Source: Hymenobacter sp. DG25A
GTDB lineage: Bacteria; Bacteroidota; Bacteroidia; Cytophagales; Hymenobacteraceae
Direction of reading: 5' to 3'
Assembly: GCF_001280305.1 (NCBI RefSeq)
Contig: NZ_CP012623.1
Span: forward strand, 2,480,001 to 2,544,000
DNA: 64,000 nucleotides
The notes below the pieces were generated by a model. The model did not search any database. It saw only the letters and a list, made by a program, of their open reading frames with translations, and was not told the origin of the DNA. Position numbers and translations under genes: made by a program. How positions within the stretch are numbered: the first letter of the stretch is position 1; every line of letters begins with the position of its first letter. Shown one piece after another: positions 41,800 through 50,779 of the stretch.

Positions 41800-43608
41800 A
41801 TGCAGAACATCCGTAATATCGCCATCATCGCCCACGTTGACCATGGCAAGACCACGCTCGTGGACAAGATCATTCACGCCTCTAAGCTGTTCGACGAGCA
41901 CCAGCACTTCGACGACCTGATCCTGGACAACAACGACCTGGAGCGTGAGCGAGGCATTACTATCGTTTCTAAGAACGTATCGGTACGTTATAAGGACGTT
42001 AAGATCAACATCATCGACACCCCTGGTCACGCCGACTTTGGTGGTGAAGTAGAGCGGGTACTGAAAATGGCCGACGGCGTATTGCTGCTCGTCGATGCCT
42101 TTGAAGGTGCCATGCCTCAGACCCGTTTCGTACTGGGCAAAGCCATTGACCTGGGCCTGAAGCCTATTGTGGTGGTGAACAAAGTGGACAAGGAAAACTG
42201 CCGCCCCGATGAGGTGCACGAGCAGGTTTTCGACCTCATGTTCAACTTGGGCGCCAACGAAGACCAGCTGGACTTCGTGACCCTGTACGGCTCTTCCAAG
42301 CAGGGCTGGATGAGCACCGACTGGAAGCAGAAGACCGACAGCATCATTCCGCTGCTCGACGCAGTGGTGGCTTCTATTCCCCCCGCTCCTACCCTGGACG
42401 GCACGCCCCAGATGCAGGTTACCTCGCTCGACTACTCGTCGTTCGTGGGCCGTATCGCCATTGGCCGCGTACACCGCGGCACGCTGAAAGAAGGCGCCAC
42501 CATGAGCCTGGTGAAGCGTGATGGCACCATCAAGAAAGTAAAAATCAAAGAACTGCAGGTGTTCGAAGGCCTGGGTCGTACCAAGGTTTCGGAAGTTAGC
42601 TCCGGCGAAATCTGCGCCGTAACCGGCATTGAAGGCTTCGATATTGGTGATACCCTCGCCGATGCCGAAAACCCCGAAGGTCTGGCCGTAATCAGCATCG
42701 ACGAGCCGACGATGAACATGCTGTTCACCATCAACAACTCGCCGTTCTTCGGTAAGGAAGGTAAGTTCGTGACCTCGCGTCACCTGCGTGACCGTCTGTT
42801 CAAGGAAACCGAGAAAAACCTGGCCCTGCGCGTAAAGGAAACCGATAAGGAAGACACGTTCCTCGTGTACGGCCGTGGTATTCTTCACTTGTCAGTACTC
42901 ATCGAGACCATGCGTCGCGAAGGGTTTGAGTTGCAGGTAGGCCAGCCCCAGGTACTGTTCCGCGAGGACGACAACGGTAACCGCACGGAGCCCATCGAGC
43001 ACCTGGTGGTTGACGTACCGGAGGAAACGGCTGGTAAGGTTATCGAGCTGGTAACGATGCGCAAAGGCGAGCTGACCATCATGGAGCCTAAGGGCGACCT
43101 GCAGCACCTGGAGTTCAACATTCCGGCCCGTGGCCTGATTGGCCTGCGTAACAACGTGCTGACCGCCACCGCTGGTGAGGCCATCATGAACCACCGCTTT
43201 GCTTCCTACGAGCCCTACAAAGGCACTATCCCCGGTCGTATCAGCGGTTCGCTGATTGCCATGGAAACCGGTCCCGGCACTGCCTATACCATCGATAAGA
43301 TGCAGGACCGCGGCGAGTTCTTTGTAGAGCCCGGTGAGGAAGTGTACGCTGGCCAGGTTATCGGTGAGCACACCCGCCCCAACGACCTGACCATCAACAT
43401 CCAGAAAGGCAAGAAACTCACGAACATGCGTGCCTCGGGTACGGATGATAACGCGAAGATTGTGCCCAAGCGTCAGTTCTCGCTGGAAGAAGCCATGGAA
43501 TACATCCAGAAGGATGAGTATCTGGAAGTAACGCCCAAGTCGGTGCGGATGCGGAAGATTCTGCTGGACGAAAACGAGCGTCTGCGCTCGGCCAAGAAGA
43601 TTGACTAA
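41800..43608 (+). CDS. typA: Translational GTPase TypA/BipA
   Basis: 602 residues. G1 is IIAHVDHGKTTLVDKI; effector and G2 region RGITIVSKNVSVRY; G3 DTPGHADFGGEV; G4 VVNKVDK. EF-G-like domains II, III and V follow, then the BipA-specific C-terminal domain (DELTINIQKGKKLTNMRASGTDDNAKIVPKRQFSLEEAMEYIQKDEYLEVTPKSVRMRK, with DLT for the first residues). BipA acts on the ribosome in 50S assembly and stress adaptation. Codon use is biased to cgt/ggt more than its neighbours, consistent with high expression. Confidence 0.96.
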   Translation: MQNIRNIAIIAHVDHGKTTLVDKIIHASKLFDEHQHFDDLILDNNDLERERGITIVSKNVSVRYKDVKINIIDTPGHADFGGEVERVLKMADGVLLLVDAFEGAMPQTRFVLGKAIDLGLKPIVVVNKVDKENCRPDEVHEQVFDLMFNLGANEDQLDFVTLYGSSKQGWMSTDWKQKTDSIIPLLDAVVASIPPAPTLDGTPQMQVTSLDYSSFVGRIAIGRVHRGTLKEGATMSLVKRDGTIKKVKIKELQVFEGLGRTKVSEVSSGEICAVTGIEGFDIGDTLADAENPEGLAVISIDEPTMNMLFTINNSPFFGKEGKFVTSRHLRDRLFKETEKNLALRVKETDKEDTFLVYGRGILHLSVLIETMRREGFELQVGQPQVLFREDDNGNRTEPIEHLVVDVPEETAGKVIELVTMRKGELTIMEPKGDLQHLEFNIPARGLIGLRNNVLTATAGEAIMNHRFASYEPYKGTIPGRISGSLIAMETGPGTAYTIDKMQDRGEFFVEPGEEVYAGQVIGEHTRPNDLTINIQKGKKLTNMRASGTDDNAKIVPKRQFSLEEAMEYIQKDEYLEVTPKSVRMRKILLDENERLRSAKKID

Positions 43609-43626
43609 GCTTTAAGTAGCGAAAGT

Positions 43627-43660
43627 AAAAGGGGCGCAGCCGATGGCTGCGCCCCTTTTT
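43627..43660. terminator. Bidirectional hairpin terminator (typA / acylphosphatase)
   Basis: AAAAGGGGCGCAGCC pairs with GGCTGCGCCCCTTTT around the loop GAT, between convergent genes. Confidence 0.88.
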
Positions 43661-43938
43661 TATGCCCGGCGCACGGAGAATTCCTTATAGTGGTGCAGTT
43701 GGCCGGGCGTTACCTCCACCCTTTCTACCTGCGCGGCGGCTGGCCCTTTCTGGCACCAGGCCAGCAGGGCATCCAAGGCGTCCGGCGGGCCCTCGGCTTC
43801 AATGGTAACGGTGCCATCGGGGTTATTGCGGGCAAAGCCGGTAAGGCCCAGGCGGCGCGCTTCCTGCTGACTGCTCTGCCGGTAGAAAACGCCCTGCACA
43901 CGCCCATAAATTTGAAAGGTGCGGTGTTCGATGCTCAT
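43660..43938 (-). CDS. acyP: Acylphosphatase
   Basis: 92 residues, typical length. The signature IYGRVQGVFYRQSSQQEARRLGLTGFARNNPDGTVTIEAEG carries the catalytic Arg (VFYRQ) and Asn (ARNNPDG). The C-terminal strand is VEVTPGQLHHYKEFSVRR. It hydrolyses carboxyl-phosphate bonds such as acetyl phosphate or 1,3-bisphosphoglycerate; its physiological role is unclear in bacteria. Confidence 0.95.
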   Translation of the reverse strand: MSIEHRTFQIYGRVQGVFYRQSSQQEARRLGLTGFARNNPDGTVTIEAEGPPDALDALLAWCQKGPAAAQVERVEVTPGQLHHYKEFSVRRA

Positions 43939-44024
43939 AAACGATGCGTTAAAACGGCTAACCGGCCTTTACGCAAGCCTTAAACAGGTGGCTATTGTAT
44001 AGCTAAATCTATATTTTGCCGCCG

Positions 44025-44687
44025 ATGTCGACTTCCCTCTTCTATTCCCTGTGTATTCTCCTGCCCTTGATTGCTACCGCCGTGGCTTTGCGGCTGGGTG
44101 GCTGGTGGCGTCGCCTGTACGTTTTCGGCGCACGGCTGCTCTTAGGCGCGTTTATGCTGGGCGGCGGGCTGTATAAGCTTTCGGAAAACCATATTCCCGG
44201 GCTGATGGGGCCACCCATGAATCATGCCTGGCTGGCGGAGCAGGGACTGGTGTTGTTTGCCCAGTTCATTGGCGTGGCTCAACTGCTCATTGGACTTTTG
44301 CTGCTTACCAGGCGCTTTGCTTTGCTAGGCGCCGTATTGCTGGTACCCATGTGGCTGAACATCATCTTCCTGACCTGGTCGCAGAACTGGGTGGGTACGC
44401 CCTGGCTGACCAGCGGCTTTCTGGTGCTGACCAGCGGCCTGCTGCTGCACGATTTTGACCGGCTGCGCTGGGTACTCTACCCGCCCCAGGACGCGGCGGC
44501 CCTGCGGGCGTTGCCGTGGCGCACGGCCGGCGCGGTCCCCGAAGCGTTGTGGTGGCTGGGTATTGGCGTAATTCTGTTGGGCAGCCTGCTCTACTTCATC
44601 TCGCTGTCGGTGATGCTGACCACGATGGCCATAGGAGCTGTTTTACTGCTGGCTATACTCGTCTGGGAGTGGCGACAGCGCGCCTAG
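44025..44687 (+). CDS. DoxX-like multi-pass membrane protein
   Basis: 220 residues with about seven hydrophobic helices (LFYSLCILLPLIATAVAL, VFGARLLLGAFMLGGGLYKLSE, LVLFAQFIGVAQLLIGLLLL, LLGAVLLVPMWLNIIFLTW, LTSGFLVLTSGLLL, ALWWLGIGVILLGSLLYFI, MAIGAVLLLAILVW). The GGGLYKLSE and QFIGVAQLLIGLLLLTRRFALLGAVLLVPMWLNI patterns resemble DoxX/DoxD-type proteins; function unknown. Start ATG 44025 (MSTSLFYS) preferred. The 3' end overlaps the convergent methyltransferase gene by 4 bases. Confidence 0.65.
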   Translation: MSTSLFYSLCILLPLIATAVALRLGGWWRRLYVFGARLLLGAFMLGGGLYKLSENHIPGLMGPPMNHAWLAEQGLVLFAQFIGVAQLLIGLLLLTRRFALLGAVLLVPMWLNIIFLTWSQNWVGTPWLTSGFLVLTSGLLLHDFDRLRWVLYPPQDAAALRALPWRTAGAVPEALWWLGIGVILLGSLLYFISLSVMLTTMAIGAVLLLAILVWEWRQRA

Positions 44688-45499
44688 CGCTGCTGGCGCT
44701 GACGCACGGCCTCAAACGTAAGGATAGCCGTAGCGGTACTCACATTCAGTGAGTCAATGGCCCCGCGCATGGGAATGATGATGGTCTGGTCGCAGGCTTC
44801 CCGGAGCTCGGGCGTGAGGCCGTCGGCTTCGGTGCCCATCACCAGCGCCGTGGGGCCGCGGAAGTCGCAGGTGGTATAGGGAATGGCCGTTTCGGTGAGG
44901 GCCGCGGCGTACGTCCGAATGCCGTGCTGCCGGCACCAGGCCAGCAATTCCTCCCGGGTGGTAGCCACCGTGGGCACGGTAAAGATGCAGCCAATGCTGG
45001 AGCGAATGGCGTTGGGATTATAAAGGTCGGTGCGGGGGTCGCAAACAATTACGGCATCGGCCTGGGCAGCATCGGCAGTGCGCAGAATAGCGCCCAGGTT
45101 GCCGGGCTTCTCTACGGCTTCCAGCACCAGCAGCAGCGGGGCTGCGGGCAGCTTCAGGTTGGCCAGCTTATGCTGGGGCGGGCGCACCAGTGCCAGAATT
45201 CCATCGGAGCCTTCGCGGTAAGCCACTTTTTCAAATACCGGCTTCGATACCGTAAACCATTCCGAGTCCCGGTCCAGCATGCCGGCTAAGGCCTCCTGCT
45301 GCGCGGGGCTGGCCAGCTCCGGGCACACAAACAAACTGTGCACCGCTACTCCGGCCTGGCGCGCAATAGTGAGCTCCCGGTAGCCTTCAATAATGGTGAG
45401 GTTTTGCTGGCGGCGCTCCGATGATTTCTGCTGCAGGCGCAGCAGATTTTTTATCCGGGGGTTCTGGGGGCTGGTAATGGCGTCGGGGGCAGCAGGCAT
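44684..45499 (-). CDS. TrmH/SpoU-family RNA 2'-O-methyltransferase
   Basis: 271 residues. An N-terminal substrate-binding domain (SPQNPRIKNLLRLQQKSSERRQQNLTIIEGYRELTIAR) precedes the SPOUT catalytic domain: motif 1 VLEAVEKPGNLGAILRTADAAQADAVIV, motif 2 TALVMGTEADGLTPELREACDQTIIIPM, motif 3 IDSLNVSTATAILTFEAVRQ. The knot binds S-adenosylmethionine. It methylates a ribose in rRNA or tRNA; the target base cannot be predicted. Confidence 0.92.
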   Translation of the reverse strand: MPAAPDAITSPQNPRIKNLLRLQQKSSERRQQNLTIIEGYRELTIARQAGVAVHSLFVCPELASPAQQEALAGMLDRDSEWFTVSKPVFEKVAYREGSDGILALVRPPQHKLANLKLPAAPLLLVLEAVEKPGNLGAILRTADAAQADAVIVCDPRTDLYNPNAIRSSIGCIFTVPTVATTREELLAWCRQHGIRTYAAALTETAIPYTTCDFRGPTALVMGTEADGLTPELREACDQTIIIPMRGAIDSLNVSTATAILTFEAVRQRQQR

Positions 45500-45576
45500 A
45501 GGAAACGGGGCTGAACGGGGAGGCGAAGATACGGGGGAACCCCGCCGCCGTAATTACGTTGGTGGGCCAAGTTTCT

Positions 45577-45584
45577 TACGTTTG
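45577..45584 (+). promoter_or_regulatory. -7 element of the histidine kinase promoter
   Basis: TACGTTTG matches TAnnTTTG and ends 6 bases before the ATG at 45591, implying a leaderless or nearly leaderless mRNA. Confidence 0.6.
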
Positions 45585-45590
45585 TAGCCT

Positions 45591-47123
45591 ATGCGCTTAA
45601 ATCTTACCAATAAAATTACGCTGGGCTTTGGTATGGCGGCCCTGGTGCTGCTGCTCACGGCGGCCGTGGCCTACTACAGCAACCAGCGCCTGTCGTTCTT
45701 CACCCGGCAAGTGTCGCACTCCTACCAGGTACTGCAGGCCACCGCCGACCTCCGCTCGGAGCTGCGCGATGCCCAGGCGTCCGTCCGCAACTATTTGCTG
45801 CTCGGCGACACGGCGTACATCCGGCCATTTCGCCGGGCCGAAGGAAACCTGAGCAACCACTACGCTACCCTGCGCCTGCTCACCAGCGACAACCCCGCCC
45901 AACAAATACGCCTGGACACCCTGCGCGCCGTTATTGACCAGCAAATGGCGGAGCTGTCGGGCTGGACCACCGTGCGCGTTACCTCGCCCACAGCCCGCAC
46001 CATGATTGTGCGCACCCAGGCCCAGTTGGAACGCACCCGCCAGCTTCTGAATGCTATTAAAAACGAAGAAGATTTGCTGCTGCAGGACCGCGACGACAGC
46101 CAGAACTTCTACGCCTCCACAACCCCGGTAGCACTGATGGTTTCGGCGCTGCTGGCCATTGCGCTGGTGCTATGGCTGATGCGCCGCATCCTGCAGGAGC
46201 TGCGCGCTAACGATATGCTGCAAAAAGAGCTGGCCGACATTAACACAGCCACCCGGCAGCGCATTGCCATCATTGATAACCTGGTAGAGCAGATTGTGCA
46301 GGGCGACTACAGCATTAAAATCAAGGACGAGGAGCGCGACAGCCTGGGCCGCCTTACCCACTCCCTCAACCGCATGACCAAGCAGCTCTCGGAAGCATTC
46401 AGCTCCCTGCAGAACCGGAACCGCGAGCTGGACCAGTTTGCCTACGTGGCCTCCCACGACCTGAAAGCGCCGCTGCGGGGCATTATGACGGTGGTGAAGT
46501 GGATTGAAGATGAATTAGCGCAGGAGCTCTCCCCTCAGATGCGGCAGTACCTGGATATGATGAAAGGCCGCCTGAGCCGGCTGGAAGACCTCATTAATGG
46601 CCTGCTGGCGTATGCCCGGGCCGGCCGCACCACGCCCCGCGTAGAAGCCGTGAACGTAGCCGAGCTGGTGCGCGAAGTAGCCGATATGGTAGTACCGCCC
46701 ACCTTTCAGCTGCACCTTTCCGATCTGCCCATTTTTACCACCGACCGCCTGAGCCTGCAGCAGGTATTTACCAACCTGTTCAGCAACGCCGTGAAGTACC
46801 ACGACCGGGGCGCGGGCACTATCTACGTCAGCAGCCGGGAGGTGAAGAAGATGTATGAGTTTACGGTGGCCGACGACGGGCCCGGCATTGCCCGGGAGTA
46901 CCGGGAAAAGATCTTTCTGATGTTTCAGACCCTGCGCGACCGAAACACGGCCGAAAGCACCGGTATTGGCCTGAGCATCGTTAAAAAGATAATTGACGAG
47001 CAAAAAGGCAGCATTTGGGTGGAAGAAGCCGCCCATGGGCGCGGCGCAGCCTTTATCTTTACGTGGCCCAAAGCCACTACCGCAACGCCCGCTCCCGAGC
47101 CCGCGGTTTCTGTTCCCTCGTAA
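45591..47123 (+). CDS. CHASE3-HAMP sensor histidine kinase
   Basis: 510 residues. TM1 (about 8-28: ITLGFGMAALVLLLTAAVAYY), a CHASE3 extracytoplasmic helical domain (about 30-170, with RSELRDAQASVRNYLLLGD), TM2 (about 181-198: ALMVSALLAIALVLWLM), HAMP and coiled coil (to about 275), HisKA with phosphoacceptor H289 in FAYVASHDLKAPLRGIM, then HATPase N box FTNLFSNAVKYHD, G1 VADDGPGIA and G2 STGIGLSIVKKI. It lies 17 bases upstream of a response regulator and forms a two-component pair. The DLKAPLR H-box is typical of phytochrome-like kinases that pair with single-domain regulators. Confidence 0.93.
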   Translation: MRLNLTNKITLGFGMAALVLLLTAAVAYYSNQRLSFFTRQVSHSYQVLQATADLRSELRDAQASVRNYLLLGDTAYIRPFRRAEGNLSNHYATLRLLTSDNPAQQIRLDTLRAVIDQQMAELSGWTTVRVTSPTARTMIVRTQAQLERTRQLLNAIKNEEDLLLQDRDDSQNFYASTTPVALMVSALLAIALVLWLMRRILQELRANDMLQKELADINTATRQRIAIIDNLVEQIVQGDYSIKIKDEERDSLGRLTHSLNRMTKQLSEAFSSLQNRNRELDQFAYVASHDLKAPLRGIMTVVKWIEDELAQELSPQMRQYLDMMKGRLSRLEDLINGLLAYARAGRTTPRVEAVNVAELVREVADMVVPPTFQLHLSDLPIFTTDRLSLQQVFTNLFSNAVKYHDRGAGTIYVSSREVKKMYEFTVADDGPGIAREYREKIFLMFQTLRDRNTAESTGIGLSIVKKIIDEQKGSIWVEEAAHGRGAAFIFTWPKATTATPAPEPAVSVPS

Positions 47124-47140
47124 CGATTTACCATACCTAT

Positions 47141-47551
47141 ATGCGCTCTGTCCTACTGGTAGAAGATGATTTTTTTGACACGATGACCGTGCAGAAATCC
47201 TTCGAAAAATTTAGTGTGCCGCACAAGCTGTACACGGCCTTTAATGGCCTGGAAGCGCTGGATCTGCTGTTGGGCCGCAACGGTGTAGAAGCCATTGAGC
47301 CCCTGCCGGACGTAATTCTGCTGGATCTGAATATGCCCAAGATGAACGGGTATGAGTTTATGGCCGAAATCCAGAACCACCCGCAGCTGGCCCTTATTCC
47401 GGTCTTCATCATTACCACCTCCGCCATGGACGTAGACCGGCTGACGGCCCAAAACCTGGGCGTGCGCGGCTACATTCTTAAGCCCCTGGATTTTGAAACC
47501 TCCACCGATATGGTGGATAGCATGAGCCTGCTGGAAACCCTGCTGAAATAG
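47141..47551 (+). CDS. Single-domain response regulator
   Basis: 136 residues, a receiver domain without output domain. Acidic pocket VEDD (8-10), phosphoacceptor D62 in DVILLDLNMPKMNGYEF, conserved Thr in FIITTSA (about 92-93), Lys in YILKPLDFE (K114). It is presumably phosphorylated by the upstream kinase and acts by protein-protein contact, like CheY or Rcp1. The frame extends upstream to 47015 inside the kinase, but ATG 47141 gives the exact receiver start. Confidence 0.92.
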   Translation: MRSVLLVEDDFFDTMTVQKSFEKFSVPHKLYTAFNGLEALDLLLGRNGVEAIEPLPDVILLDLNMPKMNGYEFMAEIQNHPQLALIPVFIITTSAMDVDRLTAQNLGVRGYILKPLDFETSTDMVDSMSLLETLLK

Positions 47552-47584
47552 GCCGCTAAAACCACGCACCGCCTGCCGTACGTA

Positions 47585-47616
47585 GAGCGGCAGAAGCCAT
47601 ACGGTTTCTGCCGCTC
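47585..47616 (+). terminator. Possible hairpin terminator after response regulator
   Basis: GAGCGGCAGAA / TTCTGCCGCTC, a perfect 11-bp stem with a 10-base loop, 34 bases after the stop; no clear T-run follows. Confidence 0.5.
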
Positions 47617-47776
47617 TCTGCGTTTAAAGCATTGCTGCAATTTGGCAGGGATGAAAGCCCCCGGCACGCAACCTTCCATCGAATTTTATTCTCTTCCCTG
47701 TAGTTTTAGCACCATCCGGAGGCAGGCTCTATTTTGCCGCCCCGGATTGCCTTTCACCGTTTCGCTCTTCCGATCT

Positions 47777-48661
47777 ATGTCAATTCGTTCGTTTGCTTTG
47801 GGCTTGCTGCTCGTGGGTACGCCGGCCGCGGTGCTGGCGCAGAATACTCCCCGCCAGCTCAATACCCTCCCCTCCCTCCCCGACTCTGCCCGCCAGCGGG
47901 AACAGAATAAACAGCCCACACAGGCTCCCACGCCGGCTACTATACCGGCTCCGCAACCCGGCGGCCTGGCTACCCTACCCCCCGCCGAAACTACCCGGTT
48001 CCGTGTGGGCCTGAAAAGCGGGCAGGAGCTGCGCGCGCTGGATGTGGAAGTGCGGGAGCCTTTCCTGGGCAAAAGCTATTTGCTGGTAGATGGCCAGCAG
48101 CGCCTGGAGCTCAGCCAGATTCGCTATTACGAGGATGAGTCGGGCTTTTACGTGCGCACCAATCTGCCGGGCTCTTCCCGGGAAACCACCCTGCGCCGCG
48201 ACCGGACCGGGCGCATCAGTCTGTATTCCATTACCCGCACGCAGTACGTAAACAACGGCTATAGCCCCTATGGCTACGGGCGGGGCGGCTATGGCAACCC
48301 GTACGGCTTTGGCGGAGGCGGCTACCGCACCACCAAAACCGAGTACTTCAGCAAAGACAGCGGCCCGATACAGGATCTGAGTCTGCGCAACCTCAGCATT
48401 GCTACTCAGGATAATGCCGGCGCGCAAAACGTGCTCATCCAGGCCCGTCGCTACCGCAACTATACTGCCCTCAGCTACGTGGGCGCCGGGGCGCTGGCCG
48501 TAGCCGGCCTGGTGTCATCCTTCAGCGGAACCAACCAAAGCATTTCGCCGCTGATTTATGCCGCGCCCGTGCTGCTGGTAGTGCCGCTCATCTTCCAGGG
48601 CAAGCAGCAGCAGAACATCAAGCAGGCCATTAATCTGTATAATGTGCAGGCAGCCCGGTAA
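47777..48661 (+). CDS. Hypothetical exported protein with Gly/Tyr-rich segment
   Basis: 294 residues. Signal peptide SIRSFALGLLLVGTPAAVLAQ, then a Pro/Gln/Thr-rich linker and a beta-rich domain (RFRVGLKSGQELRALDVEVREPFLGKSYLLVDGQQRLELSQIRYYEDESGFYVRTN). A Gly/Tyr-rich stretch follows (NGYSPYGYGRGGYGNPYGFGGGG), and two hydrophobic segments near the C-terminus (YVGAGALAVAGLVSSF, LIYAAPVLLVVPLIF). No family recognised. ATG 47777 is preferred because the longer frame from 47642 lacks a signal peptide at its start. Confidence 0.65.
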   Translation: MSIRSFALGLLLVGTPAAVLAQNTPRQLNTLPSLPDSARQREQNKQPTQAPTPATIPAPQPGGLATLPPAETTRFRVGLKSGQELRALDVEVREPFLGKSYLLVDGQQRLELSQIRYYEDESGFYVRTNLPGSSRETTLRRDRTGRISLYSITRTQYVNNGYSPYGYGRGGYGNPYGFGGGGYRTTKTEYFSKDSGPIQDLSLRNLSIATQDNAGAQNVLIQARRYRNYTALSYVGAGALAVAGLVSSFSGTNQSISPLIYAAPVLLVVPLIFQGKQQQNIKQAINLYNVQAAR

Positions 48662-48692
48662 CATTGGGGACCGGTAAGCGCGTACAAGCGCT

Positions 48693-49418
48693 GTGCCTTC
48701 CCTTTTCGAGTCTGCTGAGTTTGATGCCCGCCAGGCCAAAGCCTTGCTGGTGCATGAGCGCCTGTGCCAGGAATACGGCGCGCCTTTCCGGTTTTTCAGC
48801 CAGAAAGATGCTTTGAGCGAGCTGGTCAGCGCCGTTCTTTCCCACCGCACCCGTAACCAGGACTCCTACAAGGCTTACCAGCAGCTGCGGGCGCGCTTTC
48901 CGGCCTGGGAAGACGTGCGCGATGCGCCGGTAGCGGAAGTGCAAGCGGCCATCAGTTCCTGCACCTGGCCCGAGCAGAAGGCGCCCCGCATTCAGGCCAT
49001 GCTGCGCGAAATCAGTGAGCGGTGCGGCGGCCCCTGTGACCTGGCCTTTCTGGCCGATATGCCCGTGGCCGAGGCCCGCGCCTGGCTGGAAAGCCTGAAT
49101 GGGGTGGGCCCGAAAACCAGTGCCGCTACCCTGCTTTTCAGCACCCTGCGCATTCCGGCCATGCCAGTAGACAGTCACCACCATCGGGTGGCGCAGCGGC
49201 TGGGGCTGATATCGACCAAAACCGGCCCCGATGCGGCGCATGAGCAGCTGGCGGCTCTGCTACCTACCGGCTGGGATGCCCAGCAGGTGTATGACCACCA
49301 TGAGGCCTTTATGTACCACGGGCAGAAGTGCTGCTACTTTCAGGCCCCGGCCTGTGGCCGCTGTGTGGTGCTGGACCAATGCCCGTACGGGCAGCAGCGG
49401 TTGGGGCGCCCCGCATAA
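48693..49418 (+). CDS. Endonuclease III-family DNA glycosylase
   Basis: 241 residues, HhH-GPD superfamily. The helix-hairpin-helix has LESLNGVGPKTSAATLLF with the catalytic Lys; the catalytic Asp is in MPVDSHHHRVAQRLGL. The 4Fe-4S loop is C-x6-C-x2-C-x5-C in KCCYFQAPACGRCVVLDQCPYG. The start is a GTG. It removes oxidised pyrimidines or related lesions in base excision repair. Differences from classical Nth (SHRTRNQ in place of the usual SAQATD segment) suggest a divergent subfamily. Confidence 0.88.
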   Translation: MPSLFESAEFDARQAKALLVHERLCQEYGAPFRFFSQKDALSELVSAVLSHRTRNQDSYKAYQQLRARFPAWEDVRDAPVAEVQAAISSCTWPEQKAPRIQAMLREISERCGGPCDLAFLADMPVAEARAWLESLNGVGPKTSAATLLFSTLRIPAMPVDSHHHRVAQRLGLISTKTGPDAAHEQLAALLPTGWDAQQVYDHHEAFMYHGQKCCYFQAPACGRCVVLDQCPYGQQRLGRPA

Positions 49419-49478
49419 ACGCGCTGTTTCAGGGGCTTTTCTTATCTTTTGCCCGTATCTACCTTCTTCCTGTTTCCG

Positions 49479-49679
49479 ATGAAAAAGACCTATGGCTTGC
49501 CAGCGCTCCTCTCCCTGTTTGTTCCCGGATTGGGCCAACTGATTAAGGGCCAATTTTTGAAGGCCTTTTTGATCTGGGCAGTAGGCGGCACCATAAGCTT
49601 TCTGCTGTACTGGACCCTGATAGTACCCTTCGTTATCTGGGCCTGGAACGTGTACGATGCCTACAACGACCCTGCGTAA
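49479..49679 (+). CDS. Small TM2-like membrane protein
   Basis: 66 residues. Two hydrophobic helices flank a short turn: LPALLSLFVPGLGQLIKGQFLKAFLIW and GGTISFLLYWTLIVPFVIWAWNVYDAYNDPA. The FVPGLGQLIKGQFLKA motif and WxWNVYDAY ending are typical of small TM2-like proteins of unknown role. It precedes the DUF167 gene by 3 bases and is probably in one operon with it and the ZIP gene. Confidence 0.75.
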   Translation: MKKTYGLPALLSLFVPGLGQLIKGQFLKAFLIWAVGGTISFLLYWTLIVPFVIWAWNVYDAYNDPA

Positions 49680-49682
49680 GCA

Positions 49683-49958
49683 GTGGCTATTCTGCACATC
49701 AAAGCCAAGCCCAATGCCCGCCAAAATGCCCTGCTGCTGGCGGCCGATGGCACCATCACTGTTCGGCTGAAAGCCCCGCCGCAGGACGGCAAGGCTAATG
49801 CCTGCCTGCTGGAATACCTGGCCCAGGTGCTGGGCCAGCCCAAATCCAACCTGGAGCTGCTGACGGGCCATACCGCCCCCTTCAAAAAAATAGCGGTGGC
49901 CGGCCTTACCGATGAGCAGGCCTTGGCCGTACTGAGGCAGTACGCATCACTTTCCTAA
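49683..49958 (+). CDS. DUF167 (YggU) family protein
   Basis: 91 residues, starting at GTG. The family pattern is clear: LHIKAKPNARQNALLLAADGTITVRLKAPPQDGKANACLLEYLAQVLGQPKSNLELLTGHTAPFKKIAVAG. The structure is known for relatives, but function is not. It lies 3 bases after the TM2-like gene stop and 10 before the ZIP gene. Confidence 0.9.
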   Translation: MAILHIKAKPNARQNALLLAADGTITVRLKAPPQDGKANACLLEYLAQVLGQPKSNLELLTGHTAPFKKIAVAGLTDEQALAVLRQYASLS

Positions 49959-49968
49959 TCTCTTTCTT

Positions 49969-50766
49969 ATGCATTTTCCCATGTGGGTAATGGCCGGCTT
50001 TTGGGGGCTGGTTTCCGGTTCGGCATTGCTCCTGGGCGCGGCTATTGGCTTTTTTACGCATGTTTCGCAGCGCACCGTTGGGGCCATTATGGCTTTTGGC
50101 AGCGGCGTGCTTATTTCCACGCTTTCCCTGGAGCTGATGGAGGATGCCTATGCGAAAGGCGGGTTTCATTCAGCGGCCATCGGGTTTTTAGGCGGGGCTA
50201 CCGCTTTTACGCTGGCCAACCTGGTGCTGGCCCGCTACGGTGCCAAGCACCGCAAGCGCTCCGGCCACCACCAGGCCACCGAGCGCCAGCAGGTAAAAGA
50301 GGGCGCTACCCAAGGCAACAACCCCGGCGACGACAACAGCTCCGCGCTGGCCGTGGGCGCGCTGCTGGATGGCATTCCGGAGAGTATTGTTATCGGGTTG
50401 AGTTTGCTGGCGGGCGGCGCGGTGAGTACGGTGGCCGTGGTGGCTATTTTCCTCTCCAACCTGCCCGAGGGCCTTTCCAGCGCGGCCGGCATGAAAAAGG
50501 CCGGGCATTCGGCGCGTTATGTGCTGCTGCTCTGGAGCGGCATTGCGCTGATATCGGGGGTGGCCTCGCTGGTGGGGTACACGGTGTTCAGCCACTTCTC
50601 ACAGGAGGTGGTGGCCATTACCACTGCCGTAGCCGCCGGCGCAGTGCTGGCCATGATTGCCGACACCATGATACCCGAGGCCTTTGAAGTGGCCCACAAC
50701 TTCACCGGGCTGATTACGGTGCTGGGGTTCCTGCTCTCGTTTTTCCTGAGCAAGATGAATATGTAG
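49969..50766 (+). CDS. ZIP-family metal transporter
   Basis: 265 residues with about eight transmembrane helices. Metal-binding motifs: LLDGIPESIVIGLSLLAGG (helix IV-like, with Asp/Glu in place of the usual HNxPEG), FLSNLPEGLSSAAGMKKAG (helix V). A His-rich cytoplasmic loop (KHRKRSGHHQATERQQ) follows helix III. ZIP proteins import zinc, iron or manganese; substrate not predictable. Last gene of the small operon; convergent with amt with only 13 bases between and no visible terminator. Confidence 0.86.
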   Translation: MHFPMWVMAGFWGLVSGSALLLGAAIGFFTHVSQRTVGAIMAFGSGVLISTLSLELMEDAYAKGGFHSAAIGFLGGATAFTLANLVLARYGAKHRKRSGHHQATERQQVKEGATQGNNPGDDNSSALAVGALLDGIPESIVIGLSLLAGGAVSTVAVVAIFLSNLPEGLSSAAGMKKAGHSARYVLLLWSGIALISGVASLVGYTVFSHFSQEVVAITTAVAAGAVLAMIADTMIPEAFEVAHNFTGLITVLGFLLSFFLSKMNM

Positions 50767-50779
50767 GCCTCCTGGCCGG

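Noticed and set aside
41740..42888. 382-residue minus-strand ORF over typA
   Set aside because: Antisense of a clear TypA reading frame and lacking any recognisable domain.
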